A stretch of 64,000 bases of DNA, from assembly GCA_036872755.1 (NCBI GenBank), contig JAVHNS010000007.1, positions 806,001 to 870,000 on the forward strand, read 5' to 3'. The DNA comes from Orbilia blumenaviensis. Its lineage: Eukaryota; Ascomycota; Orbiliomycetes; Orbiliales; Orbiliaceae. Made by a program: the position numbers and the translations under genes. Positions 47,118 to 58,900 of this stretch are shown piece after piece. The notes beneath the pieces are model-generated. The model was given only the letters and a program-made list of their open reading frames with translations, was not told the origin of the DNA and ran no database searches. The number at the start of each line of letters is the position of its first letter. Position 1 is the stretch's first letter.

Positions 47118-48664
47118 ATGAATCCCGTACTTAGAGCAATACGCGCTACCACTGCTGCCTCTCCGCTCCGAAGGTTTACAACTGCTGTAAGTTTACTTGC
47201 TATCGTCTCTAGTATCGCGGTAGCACGGTTTGGTAGCTATCCGAGGGAATCTAAGGCGGGTGGTGTAAATCTCACCACTGATTTTTAGCAGCTATTGCGA
47301 TAGCTTCGTGCTGACCCTTGCCTAAAACATCTAGAATATCCAACGACGAACAATGCATATTCAATCGATTCCTATGTGTTGGTTCCACTCTACAGTGTTA
47401 TTTGAATGTGAAGTAAATGTGAGAAACTAATTGGGATATCATAGGGACGGGGAGTCATGATAACTACGCTTATGTAGTAATCGACGGCGAGACAAAGGAT
47501 GCTATGGTCATTGATCCGGCTAATCCACCTGAGTTAGTAGCGAATATTTACCAATTTCCTTTCCTAAGCTCCTATCCGTTTCTCGGTATATCTAACAGTT
47601 TAAAGAGTTCTACCAGTTCTCAAAGAACTGATAGATAGTGGAAAGATCAACTTCAAGGGTATCATTAACACCCACCAGTATGTTTGCCATTCCAGATACA
47701 CACGCATACGATGGATTTTTAACTATGCGACCAATTAATCAAGTCACCGTGACCATGCTGGTGGAAATGCAGAAACAGTAAGTGGCAGCTGTATTCGAGA
47801 ATATTCCTATGGATAACCTTTTGCTAAACCGTAACAGCTACAAACTTACCCGCACATACCTGTAATCGGTGGCAAGAACTGCGACCAAGTCACTACAACC
47901 CCTAAGCACAACGAAACCTTCAAGATTGGTGAGGGTATAAATGTGAGGGCGATTCATACTCCCTGTCATACCCAAGACAGTATTTGCTACTTCATGGAGG
48001 ACGGGGACGAAAAAGTCGTGTTTACGGGCGACACCCTTTTCATTGCCGGTATGCTCTATCCGTGATATAAAATTTGGAAGAATACGAAGACGAGAAATAC
48101 TGATCTATAGTATAGGATGTGGAAGGTTCTTTGAAGGTACGGCGGAAGAAATGCATGAAGCTCTGAATAATAGACTGGCAAAGCTACCTGAGGATACAAG
48201 AGTTTACGTAAGTATTATACCTTTATTGCACGATATATATCGATACCAGTACCTATTATTTGGATACTGACATATGGATTTTATTATGTGACAATATTGT
48301 AGCCTGGACATGAATACACCAAATCGAATATAAGGTTTGGAAAATCGGTTCTAGACACACCCGCAGTTCAAGACCTCGTTAAGTTCTGTGAGGAGAACGA
48401 AGAGACACAAGGCAAATTTACGATTGGCGATGAGCTAAAGCACAATGTTTTCATGAAAATCGAGGTATGAACGATGTTTACGATATAGGATATCTATACT
48501 TACCGCGCTGGCCTAAGCTTCAAAGTCGGTGTACCTTCTGTATGAGCACATACTAACACGGTTGAAAATGACAGGACCCCGATATCCAAAAGGCAACAGG
48601 GGAGACAGAGCCACTGAAGGTCATGCAGAAACTGCGGGACATGAAGAATAGCTTTAAGGGATGA
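47118..48664 (+). CDS. GLO2: Glyoxalase II (hydroxyacylglutathione hydrolase)
   Basis: Metallo-beta-lactamase-fold thiolesterase that hydrolyses S-lactoylglutathione, the second step of methylglyoxal detoxification. Exon 1 (47118-47186) encodes MNPVLRAIRATTAASPLRR, a likely mitochondrial presequence. Exon 2 (47335-47377) contains a second in-frame ATG at 47353 that would give a cytosolic form starting MHIQSIPMW. Downstream exons give TGSHDNYAYVVIDG, the metal-binding motif THHHRDHAGGN (ligands H, H, D, H), TGDTLFIAG, GCGRFFEGTAEEM and PGHEYTKSN. The C-terminal HAGH domain ends at KLRDMKNSFKG. About nine short introns, all phase-consistent. The usual Trp in THHHWDH is Arg here; the metal ligands are retained. 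Total about 280-290 residues. Confidence 0.95.
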
Positions 48665-49243
48665 TATCCTATGGTATCGTGTTATATAGATCTGGAAATA
48701 GCCATCCCTCCAACAATGCACGCCAGCCAGCTGTTTAATTAAGTGTGTTGTCGCTGTTGGAAGACGCCCTTTTCGTATCGGCTTAAAAGGTAAAAGCCGT
48801 CGAGGATAAGAAGCCTGTTGGCAGTGGAATCGAACTATCTCCGCTATCTAATGCCGGATGATATAATAGAACCGTACTTGGTAGCAATCTGTCGGCCTTG
48901 ATTACATATGCACGTAGAAGCGAACGCGGGGGCCAGTCTTGATAGTAAATTCTACCACTGTCGACTCACCTTCTATTATAAATTTCTACTACACCTTTTA
49001 CTCCTTCCTCCAACTGGACTGCAGACTGTAGTATTTTATTTAACCTTCCCTCGTTGATCTTCAGCTTCCAGGCTTCACCAATGACCAAAATTATCATTCC
49101 TAGACCGCTCACTCTATTGGCTGCAGAATAATCACAGCCTTCCCTCCACCAACCCGACGACGTCTCACATTGACTAAGCACTGACTGAAGTACCCAGGCA
49201 GCTACCGAACCCCGAACCATCCCGGTACCACCGTACTTACTTG
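48665..49243. other. Intergenic spacer between GLO2 and CUL4
   Basis: 579 nt between two genes on the same strand, containing the GLO2 3' end and the CUL4 promoter/leader. A 108-codon minus-strand frame at 48966-49292 overlaps the CUL4 start and has no recognisable domain. Confidence 0.6.
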
Positions 49244-52213
49244 ATGACGGGTACCAGCCATAGTGCCGCTCATCAAGCGCAAGCCTCCACATCCCACAGG
49301 ACGCTTTCGAGCTCGGGCGCTACAACCTCATCCCACAAGAAACGGAAGCCATCGATCGGAAGCCCATCCAGCTCTTCGAACAACGGCAGACACTTCAAGT
49401 CTTCGGGTGTAGCTGGCGGCCCCCACATTTCGTCTTTATCTGAAGATAAACATCTACAAAATCCAGCCAAACGCCTGAAATCCGGAGAGTCCCACCCCGT
49501 TCCCCCCGCGGTTGCGGGAGCACCACCAATCATCGACATGTGGGCCGGCTCGCCGTCTCAACCGTCACATCCCACCAACAACGTCACCAACAACAATGCA
49601 ATCGACCTAACCACATCGCCAGTTTCTAAATCTAAACCAATGTACGCCCAACCTGCAGCTTTGCCTCCAAAGAATGGAACCAAGAAGATTCTAGTAAAGA
49701 ATTTCAAGCAGCGACCTGCAGGGGTCCCAGATGAATGGGTGAATAAGACTCTTGATATGCTGGATAGCGCGTTGACGGCTGTTTTTGAGGATAAAGATGA
49801 CAAATCCCGTGGTACCAGCTCTGAAGAGATTTACCAAGGCTGCCAAAGCTTGTGTCGGGCGGGGAAGGCTCCTTTAATTCACGAAAGACTTGTGGCGAGA
49901 TGTAGGGGCCATGTGGCGGGGCCGCTGAGAGATGGGGTCAGTAGTCGAGCGGTGGGAACAGACGAGGATCTCGTTAAGGTCATAGAGGGAACATGGAAGA
50001 AATGGCAAGAGAGACTGGTAAGTTCTCGTTTTCATACCAAATCGTTTAAACGTAAAGCGACCGTGTTAACAGCTGTTGGTTTAACAGAGGGTTATTCAAA
50101 TACTGTTTTTTTACCTGAACCAAGCCTACCTATACCCAGCCCCGGACAAAGAGCAGATATGGGATATGGGACTCCAGCTATTCAGTACGCACATCATCAC
50201 GGATACGAAGTTTAGAGGAAGGTTTCTCGGTGGAGTGTTCAAACTATATGAGAACGACCGGAAAGGAGAGGCCGATCTCGACAATAGCAACCTTCTCATG
50301 TCTAGCATTCGAATACTCTCGAATTTGGGTCTCTACTCTTCGCTCTTTGAACCTCGTTTTATCGATGTTTCCGAAGGATACTATCGGCTACTTGCCGAGG
50401 AAGAAGCTGATGCCGATGACGTAGCAAGATATGCCCGTCAATGTGCATCGCAGATACAGAAAGAAATCCAAAGAGTTGAGAAGTTCAATCTGGAAACTAC
50501 GACAAAGAGGGATTTGATCACTATCATTGAAAAGGAAATGATCCTATACCATATGCCTGACCTAACTGATGTTTCGGGGATCAAGCAATTGATTTCGAAC
50601 AATGACGTCGAAGCGCTGGCGGTTGTCTACGCCGTAATCGATAGGGTGGAAAATGCAGGATCGAAAATAAAGCCCATCTGGGCTAAATATATTAAGGAGA
50701 AGGGGGCGGCGATTGTGACAGATTCCGAAACTACGGATATGGTCCCAGCTCTACTCTCGTTGAAGAACAACTTGGAGAGCATATTGAGAAACTCATTCGC
50801 AAAGAACGTGGATCTTGCACATTCGCTGAGGGAGTCATTTGAAACGTTTATTAACGAACAGAGGAAGGGAGCTGGTTATAAACAGAACGCAAGGCCATCA
50901 GAAATGATCGCCAAGTATATGGATTTGCTCTTAAGGGAGGGTATTAAGGCTATCTCACGAAACTCAGCTGCCCCAGATGAGGATGAGCAGATGATGGGTA
51001 TGGGAGACGAAGATGCCTTGCTAGGAAATCAACTAGATCAGGCACTCGATCTATTCAGATTCATCCACGGCAAAGATGTCTTTGAGGCATTCTACAAAAA
51101 GGACTTAGCTCGAAGATTGCTCATGCAGAGAAGCGCTAGTGCCGACGCGGAGAAGGCAATGTTGTCGAAATTAAAGACGGAGTGTGGTTCCGGATTTACT
51201 ATGAACTTGGAAATCATGTTTAAAGACATCGATATTTCAAGGGAGAATTTGGCATCGTTTAAGCTTACTAAGGCAGCGATGGAGAGGACTGATAGTATGG
51301 ACCTCCAGGTCACAGTGCTTGCGCAAGCTGCGTGGCCGACATACCCGGAAACCACAATAACTTTACCAGAGAGTGTGGCGGAATATATGAATGCGTACCA
51401 CACGTATTACACTGCTAAACACAAGGGAAGGAAGCTGACGTGGAGAAACGCTCTCGCCCATTGTGTTCTTAAGGCGAACTTTCCAAAGGTATACTGCACG
51501 ATTGTATAAATTAATTTAACCTGTAGTCATACTAACTATTGTGGGTATCTTCAGGGTAAGAAAGAGCTTTCAATGAGCGCCTTCCAGGCCGTGGTTCTAT
51601 TATTATTCGATAACGATAAGAAGCCGCTGTCCTACGAGGAAATCAAGTCCGCAACCTCACTCCGTATGTATTGTTCCCGTAGAGTTTAAATAGGCACGTT
51701 TTACTAATATTTCCAATCCCAGCCGACGCTGAATTAATCCGTACCCTCCAATCCCTTGCCTGTGCGCGAGTCCGACCCCTCACTAAACATCCGAAAGGCA
51801 AAGACGTCAACCCAACTGATACCTTCACTGTAAACCTCGGCTTCAGCGACCCAAAGATCCGTATCAAGATCAATCAAATCCAACTTAAAGAAACCAAGGA
51901 AGAAAATACAGAAACTCATGAACAAATCGCCCAAGACCGCCAATACGAGACCCAGGCGGCCATAATTCGTATCATGAAGAGTAGGAAGACGATGGGGCAT
52001 AACGATTTGATTACTGAGGTTATCAATCAGACGAAGAAGAGAGGCGTGCTGGATCTGGCCGATATCAAGAAGAATATCGAGAAGTAAGATTTCAAAATAT
52101 ATTTGCCCATTTAAAGTAGAGGGACGGGTTTGCTAACGGGCTTTTGGGATAGGCTCATTGATAAGGATTACATGGAACGCACAGAGGACAATGCATATGC
52201 CTATTGTGCTTAA
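49244..52213 (+). CDS. CUL4: Cullin-4 scaffold of CRL4 ubiquitin ligase
   Basis: Scaffold of the CUL4-DDB1 E3 complexes acting in DNA repair, replication control and chromatin. It has 901 residues from exons 49244-50017, 50088-51488, 51555-51663, 51723-52083 and 52153-52213. Residues 1 to about 150 are a Ser/Pro/Asn-rich disordered extension, ahead of KKILVKNFKQRPAGVPDEW, where similarity to CUL4 begins. The cullin repeats follow (IWDMGLQLFSTHIITD). The cullin homology domain then appears (VFEAFYKKDLARRLLMQRSAS and MFKDIDIS), then the C-terminal winged helix with neddylation site IIRIMKSRK; the acceptor is K847. The protein ends DKDYMERTEDNAYAYCA, the usual cullin finish. The first junction was set by the reading frame into RVIQILFFYLNQAYLY. 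It is convergent with DPB11. Confidence 0.97.
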
Positions 52214-52868
52214 AGCACAGGTCTATATCCGGAGGTTGGCCACGAAGCTAGACAAAATGATTTGCCAAAACTATCTCCTGGAATTATAGTATAATGGGGT
52301 ATTGCGATCTAATTTCCTGGTTCTTTTCCGAGAGAGGGTCAATTATTATCGCTTCGAGCTTATATTCATCAGTATGGTCTCTTTGTTTGTTTGCTTTTGG
52401 AACCGGCGTCAACATTCACAATCTTTTATGGTTTCTACTTTAGCTATACCCACGGAAAGAATGGTTAGAGGATTTTCCTAAGTGTATGGATGGGTGCCCT
52501 TTATTATTTGGGGGTAATGGTTTCTTTGTGTGTTTTTTCTCACTGTGGGTATACTATTTCTTCGACCAACTGGCCGGGTGATTATATGCAAATTGGAGCA
52601 AAGGATATAGATGAAGGATTGATGGATAGAAAATCAAGAATTTCCATGGATAATAATCGGCCTCACAAGGGCACTTGGAGGATAATCGTAAATAACGCTA
52701 GGAGTGTATTGGGAGTTACTGCGCTTGCATGTATCAAGCACGCTGAACAACAGGAGACGCCAGAACAACGGGATCGTTATGAAAAAAGCAGTCATTAGTC
52801 GTTATGAAGAAAAGGGAGAAAAGGGAGAAAAGCGAGCCAAAAATATATACTCCGACGGAAGCGGCCTC
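52214..52868. other. Intergenic spacer between convergent CUL4 and DPB11
   Basis: 655 nt with the 3' flanks of both genes. T-rich towards CUL4. A 102-codon plus-strand frame at 52490-52798 shows no recognisable domain and is not called. Confidence 0.6.
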
Positions 52869-55800
52869 TCAGCCCTTCCTCGCCCTTCCGACCCTCGAAA
52901 CTGGCCCGCCTATTTCCTGCGCCGCAACTGTACTCTTGACCACCAAGCGCCCCTTCAACTGCCCGCCATCATCCACCATCTTCAACTTTTCAAACAGTTT
53001 TTTCCTTTCCGCTTCAGCCTCTGCGTCAACATAGTGGACCACTTGCGACAACGGTTGGTGCTGTGAATCAGACTCCGTTGGTAGGTTTCTGGGCCCTGAT
53101 TCAGGATTTGAATCGTATATCATACTCTCGCCAAAATCGAGATTGTTGCTCAAAGAATTGGTACGGGAAAGCGTTTTTAGGTTGTACTTGTACGCCGAAG
53201 TCGTAATTGTAGTATTAGTGTCGACACTATCTTGGCCTTCAGTCGGGTTTGATTGGAGAGAATTATGTCTAGACAGACTGTTTCCTCCAAGCAAACCGCT
53301 ATCCTCGCTTGCAGAGTTCGCACGACCCCGTAGTTTCCTAGCAGGGCGACGCGGGACTGGTTTATTCTCCTGTTGCTTTGCAAGCCTTAAGATTTCTGTA
53401 AGATTGTTTTGTAAGAGGCTACCGCTGTTGTGTGATCCTTCCTTGTTGAATACTATTGGCGGCACAATAGGGGAATGCTGAGAAGGCGACTTCTTCGCTG
53501 GCGATTTCAGGGTCATGAATTTAGGTTTCGAAGGAGTGGTAGATAAACCTGATGTTTGAGATTTCGATGCTGCTGGGTTCCTCTTTGCCATCGCAACTGG
53601 AGAAATTGAGAGCGGGCGGAGGCTGATAGTATTTTCGTCGACATCTGGTGGGTTATCTATATCCTCGATGATAAATGGATTGCCGCTCTCCTGTTGTGGC
53701 AGTAAAGGTGACTCTTGCACTGGCTTTTTAGCCTGCGCTTCTTCGAATAATGGAACCCTTGGTTTTTCGGTTGGGACAAGGGTGGGTCGGTTCAAAATCT
53801 CCGGCTTTTTGAGTGTGTATTTTGCCTCTGGCCATCTTTCCTTATGTTTCATACTCAGCTTCAACCATGTATCAGTCACCACGACAACTTTGCTCAGCCT
53901 CCACGCCCGTCGTATATCTTTGGAAAGCGGCTCCAAGCTACCCTCTGCCGCATGTGCTGCCATTGCAGTTGTTGTCACCAGATGCGTAACTGGGATATCA
54001 GTCCTAAAAGACGAAGCTACAAAGCCGCCGAGAAAGAACACTGCCTGCTCTAGCTTGTCTCGGTCTTCCTTGCCGCCAAAAAGGTTCCATGATCAGCTCT
54101 AATATCCCAGGTCGTGAGAGTAGTGTGCTTTGAAGCTAGTTTTTGCCATCTCACCCATTAGGAAGTCAGGATTAACTCACAGTGACAGCAGCATCAAATT
54201 TGACAGAAACGTTCTCTAAGGCGTCACATCCTTCCTTCTTAACTTCTACCTGACTGTTTTTATTCTCTGCAATTGGTTTGGTGTTTAGGAGGTACTTTTT
54301 GAAGGGAACGAGCTCGGCTTCAGCAATGCACTCCAACAACCATTCCTGTGAAACGACTGGAATGCCCCAGGCTTCCGCAGCCTTCACTTTGTCCTTGTGA
54401 CCGATTGTTTCTCCCGATTTGACTATTAAAAGGCTTCTAGCCTTATAGACTTTCTCGCAAAACTCGGCCCCAAGTTTACCAATCGCTTTCGTATAGTGGA
54501 GATAATCGACCCCATCGAACTTCGTAACTGAGACCGTTAGCTTTTCGAACCCGGGGATATTGTGTCGTTTCATCGGGCGTCCAAGCGGATATTCGTCTGG
54601 CTCGATAAATTTATCCTCGTGCAAACACCTCTCGAGCCACCAAGAGGTAACGATTTGGACCGCCTTCGATGCATCTGAGATTCTCGGGCAATCGGCCTGG
54701 ATATAAGTATCCGGCACGATGATGACATACCGGTTCGCAGGAGCCTGAAATAAATCCTGCAGGGCAGGGTATGTGTTCCCATCGAACCCTCGAATTATGC
54801 CCCGGATCCTGCTCTCTTTCTCGGCGTCGAACCCATAAACGTGGAACCCCTTATCGTGAAACATCTTCTTGGGAACCACGGGTTGTAGGTCCGGCATTGA
54901 AATGCTCGCCCGGACGTTGACGTATGGCGCATCAACGGGATCCGTTGCGACGCTCTCAGCCCTGCTGCTGCCCGCCCTCTGCGGTGCATCAGAACCCCAC
55001 TCACTAGGTTTGTCAACCTTTACGGCCTTGGTGCCCATGATATCACCCCAGAGGGTCTGACTTCCGCTGCTCAGCCGATCTGAGGCAGCACGCTTGATCT
55101 TCCTTTTGGCAGGGTCAGATTTGACCCGCCCGTCGGTCCCACCCGACCCTTCTCTCTCCGAAAACTTTCTCTTCCCTGTCGCCGATCGGATCCATGCTCC
55201 CTGGCCACGTTCCGAATCTGGTAAATCGAACGAAAAGTAAGCCTCGTCAAGAGCCATCCCTCTTTCCACACTTTGGTTAAACCATTCGACGCTAACGACA
55301 CTGATTCCCCATTGCTTTGCAAAATGGTATTTCTTTCCTTCCGGGTTAGAGGCAACGAGGTGAGTGACTTGCTTAGTCAGATCACCGTTGTAGATTCCAC
55401 CATTGTCCTCCGTGACCTTTTGCATCCTTTGGCGTTCCTTTTCTATATAGTCTTCATTAGAAACTAATCATGTTTTGGGGGGAAGTAAGGTGGTATATAC
55501 CATCATTAATGTTTGTAAGGCATATTCTAAGCCCCAGGAACGGTGGAAAGGCGTGCTCAATTTCTAGGTCATGGACTGAAATCTTTTGTGTGGCAACCCA
55601 AGCCTCATGCGCCTTCTCGATAAAACTGACTCGCATGGGCTTGACATCGGGCCGTTGCTTCGCTACATATCGGTATTTTTGGGTAGCGACGTCGCCGACG
55701 ATGAGATGCGTGGCATCTGAGGTGAGATCTTGCTTCCAGACGGCACCGAGGTCTGTAGCTTTGGTTGTGATATCGCTCTATGGATGAAGATCGTTAGCGA

Positions 55801-55946
55801 ACAGCTTCGATAGTTTGGCAAATCGATAGATCAAATAGTTTATTAAGCGAACATACGCGAATATCGGCAGAGATGGATGTGCAGCACAAGATCAAGCCAT
55901 TGAACGGGTGGTCGGCCGCTGTTGTGCCTTCGTCGCCGCCGCCCAT
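52869..55946 (-). CDS. DPB11: DPB11/RAD4(Cut5)/TopBP1-type multi-BRCT protein
   Basis: Scaffold for replication initiation (binding phosphorylated Sld2/Sld3 in yeast) and ATR checkpoint activation. Exons are 55946-55857, 55777-55501 and 55451-54181, then a last exon beginning about 54068 and ending 52869, giving about 945 residues. BRCT1 is FNGLILCCTSI ... THLIVGD; BRCT2 starts FLGLRICLTNI with THLVAS and WFNQSV. A basic linker (KRKF, KRKIKR) suggests nuclear import. BRCT3 and BRCT4 follow (WWLERCLHEDKFIEPDEYPLG; FEKLTVSVTKFDGVDYLHYTK; QEWLLECI). The last exon adds a further BRCT-like segment (AVFFLGGFVASS, THLVTT) and a C-terminus resembling fission yeast Rad4 (VVHYVDAEAEAERKKLFEKL). The final junction is uncertain. 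An in-frame upstream ATG at 56168 exists, but alignment to Rad4 favours the start given. Confidence 0.9.
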
Positions 55947-58900
55947 GGTAGCTGCATGCAGGTCGGGAAGGAGTAGGATGCCGGATAATGGATTGTGCGC
56001 CTTTTCTGAGCTCAGACGTATCTGAATGTGTGTGATAAAGATATCGGTAGGATGGTAAATAGGAAGAAGAGCTGTGGAGGTTAGATTTGACGTAGGAGAT
56101 GAATGCGAAGGAGAGAAGCTGAATCGATTGTCGGCTTGAGATGTTGATGTCAAGATGTTGATCGTCAAGATGTCGAGAATCGATTCGGAACAAGGCTGAG
56201 TTGAGGGAGCACGCTTGTCTGTCCAATCGCGTGGTTGCAGTAAACACGGGTCACGTGGCTAAACCACGCAAACAAAAATTCGTGAACGGTGAATTGTGTT
56301 GAGTCGAGACTTTCTTGTGTTGAAAAGGAACTTGGCCATCAAAATGCAACGCCAACAACGTGGATGCCATGTGCGCACAATGCAATGCCGGATTGGATTT
56401 CACCAACTTAACCATAGATAGCAGGAGGTAAAATCTGCAGGTACCACTAGTCAAAAGGCCAAGACGAGATTATTAAGGGACTGAATTTGCTTGGATCAAT
56501 GATAAATTACAATTCTTAGCGAAGCATATATCCAAAGTCAATTCGGTCTCGATACTAATCTAATGCTGTCGACAGCTGCCAGCCGCCACTAGCGTAGCGT
56601 TATAGCTAGCTGCTAGCTGCGCTAATCCTTTGGGCCCTCGAGGTTTCCGATTTCCTAAGTTCTTTGAATTCGATATTTTGCCATGCCATTCAAACCTCGT
56701 TCTTTCATAACTTAGTGAGAATTGCCTAGTTATTTCAGCCGCAGTTGTTGAGAAAATATTAATATATCACATCCCTAAATTGGAAGCTGCAGGAGGTGTA
56801 TTAGTTGGCTGTATTTGCATATTTACAAGTACATGCATATGGTTCTAAAAGTGCAAACTACCACGGGCTTAAGTCTATGTCTCTCGACCCACGCGGCGAA
56901 TTCACTAAGGTTGCAGACCTAGGGTATTCATGTCAATTTCCATTGTTACTAGCTCGATGTGTATGTATATGTAGCTCTATATCCTGTCATCATGGATGTC
57001 AATTAAGATGAATTGAGGAAACGAGGCATATGAACTGCAGCTGACTCTTGTACGTTCATAATTGTGGCCAGCTAATCAATATTAATATATATATATTCTG
57101 AATTCTGAGCTTGTATGCGCATTGATATCTTTGAGTTTATATCGGAAATAGTCTTGTTCCCAGGAAACCACGGTTTCAGTCCAATCCTAAGTTGAATATT
57201 ACTAATTCATAATAATATAAGGCCTCATCGGTCAGCTAGTAAGCTCACAGGGCACCCTAAACAACAGATTGAAAGGCAATTTACGACATGTGGACATGGT
57301 CCCAGTGATTCATAGAGTGGGAGCTTGGTATCCGTACACCGGATACCTGCGGCTAGCTATAGAATTGGTTTGTGCAATCGAAAAATCAAACCAGTCCGTG
57401 ATCAGTAAGACGTATGCACATAGTCTTTCAAGGGCTAGGAGTGATACACAGATCCGTATATTTCAAATATCTCGTAACCCAGCCTCTGAGTTAGTCACAG
57501 GCCTTCCTTATCACATATACGAATTTTATAATTACATCGATTTTGGTTAATTAAACCAGCGCAAAAATGACCATACGCTCACACAGATAATGCAGTACTA
57601 CTATAATGCAATTTCACCTTGTAAGCCGAAGCTAGTGTAGGTTGCACCAACATGGGTGGTATAATGGGCAAGAAATTATATTGTGTTGAAGCCAGCACAA
57701 ACTAAATGTTATACTCTGTGTACCAACCTCTATGCGTTCTACGAGAGATACATGATCTCGAAATCGAGAAACTCATCATGTGCATGTGGTTAGAGACCCC
57801 CATCCTCCATCCCGTCTCCAAAACTTCAGCAGATCGTTTCGATAGGACCCTTTAGCTTGTCTCATGACCTTGTATCCCGTCCCTCGCCCCGTTGCCCGAG
57901 TCATCATGGTATAATTTTTATAGCTTTATCTTATAGCTATACCTCAGCTTAACTATCTATCGCGCAGCTGTCGCGTTTCCGCCATTTATCTTGTCGATGG
58001 CATCGTCGGGAATGCAGGATCGCCGTTAAAATGGTGGCGCCTGGATATCCGGATGATCAGTGGTTCCGAGACTTGCGCAGCTGCCCCATGGCTGACATGC
58101 ATATTAAGTATTCGTCAACAGAACAAGTGCAAGTATAGCCTCCAAGTACACCGCAGAATATCTCCAAGGAATTGCCACCAAAGAGCATCTCCAAGGCACA
58201 AAACGGGCCAATACAGCTTCGACGCGGAGCGCCGTTTGTCAATGTTTCAAGAAAACCGGTTGGGGCCTAATATATAGCCCAGGGTTGGACTTGGTTAGAA
58301 CGCGGGGATCTTAGTAATGAATAAGTAACAGCTGGTAAGGCTCATTTTATCTGCCTGATCTGGAATATCATATTCTAAACCATCGAGATGGCTGCGAGCT
58401 GCGCTGGCGGGTTGTTCGCGTTATACGAGGAATCTTCAGGTGATACGAACGCAGGAAAGCTCAAATTTTAAGGTTGAATGCAGTGCTGCAGCCCGCCAGG
58501 TCGGCCTAGATCTTGGCTTTCATCTTGTGTTCATGTTCCTCGCTGTACGACCATGTTTTTTTTTCTAATCTGGCCGATGACCTAGGCTGCACGGCCACCA
58601 AGATGAAAATAAGCTGAAGGAAATCAAAGATAAATAAAAACTTTACTTTCAAATATCCTGCAAAGAATCCGCACAAAGAAAGCATGAGACCCGGGCTCGA
58701 CGGTTGAAGGGTCTCCACTTTTACATGTCTCTCGCTTCACTTTTAACTGGCGGTTTCGCTTCGAAGCATAAAGAAAAAATTAAAGAAAAAGTACCAAAAT
58801 ATGGTCACGACCCTGCTTGGAGGGAATCGGCTGCAGCATGACGTGACCATATCTGGGTGAGGCTTGCATATTGACAACAAAAGTGAAGGGAGGGGGTACC

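Noticed and set aside
48815..48870. Second tRNA-like T-arm sequence (TTCGATTCC, minus strand)
   Set aside because: Stem pairing fails on both sides of the loop; most likely coincidence or a very decayed tRNA.
48966..49292. 108-codon minus-strand frame upstream of CUL4
   Set aside because: Overlaps the CUL4 start and leader and shows no recognisable domain.
55947..56168. In-frame N-terminal extension of DPB11 from an ATG at 56168
   Set aside because: The extension is Ser/Thr/Pro-rich without BRCT character. Rad4-type proteins begin shortly before the (F/L)xGxxxCCTSI motif, as the ATG at 55946 does.
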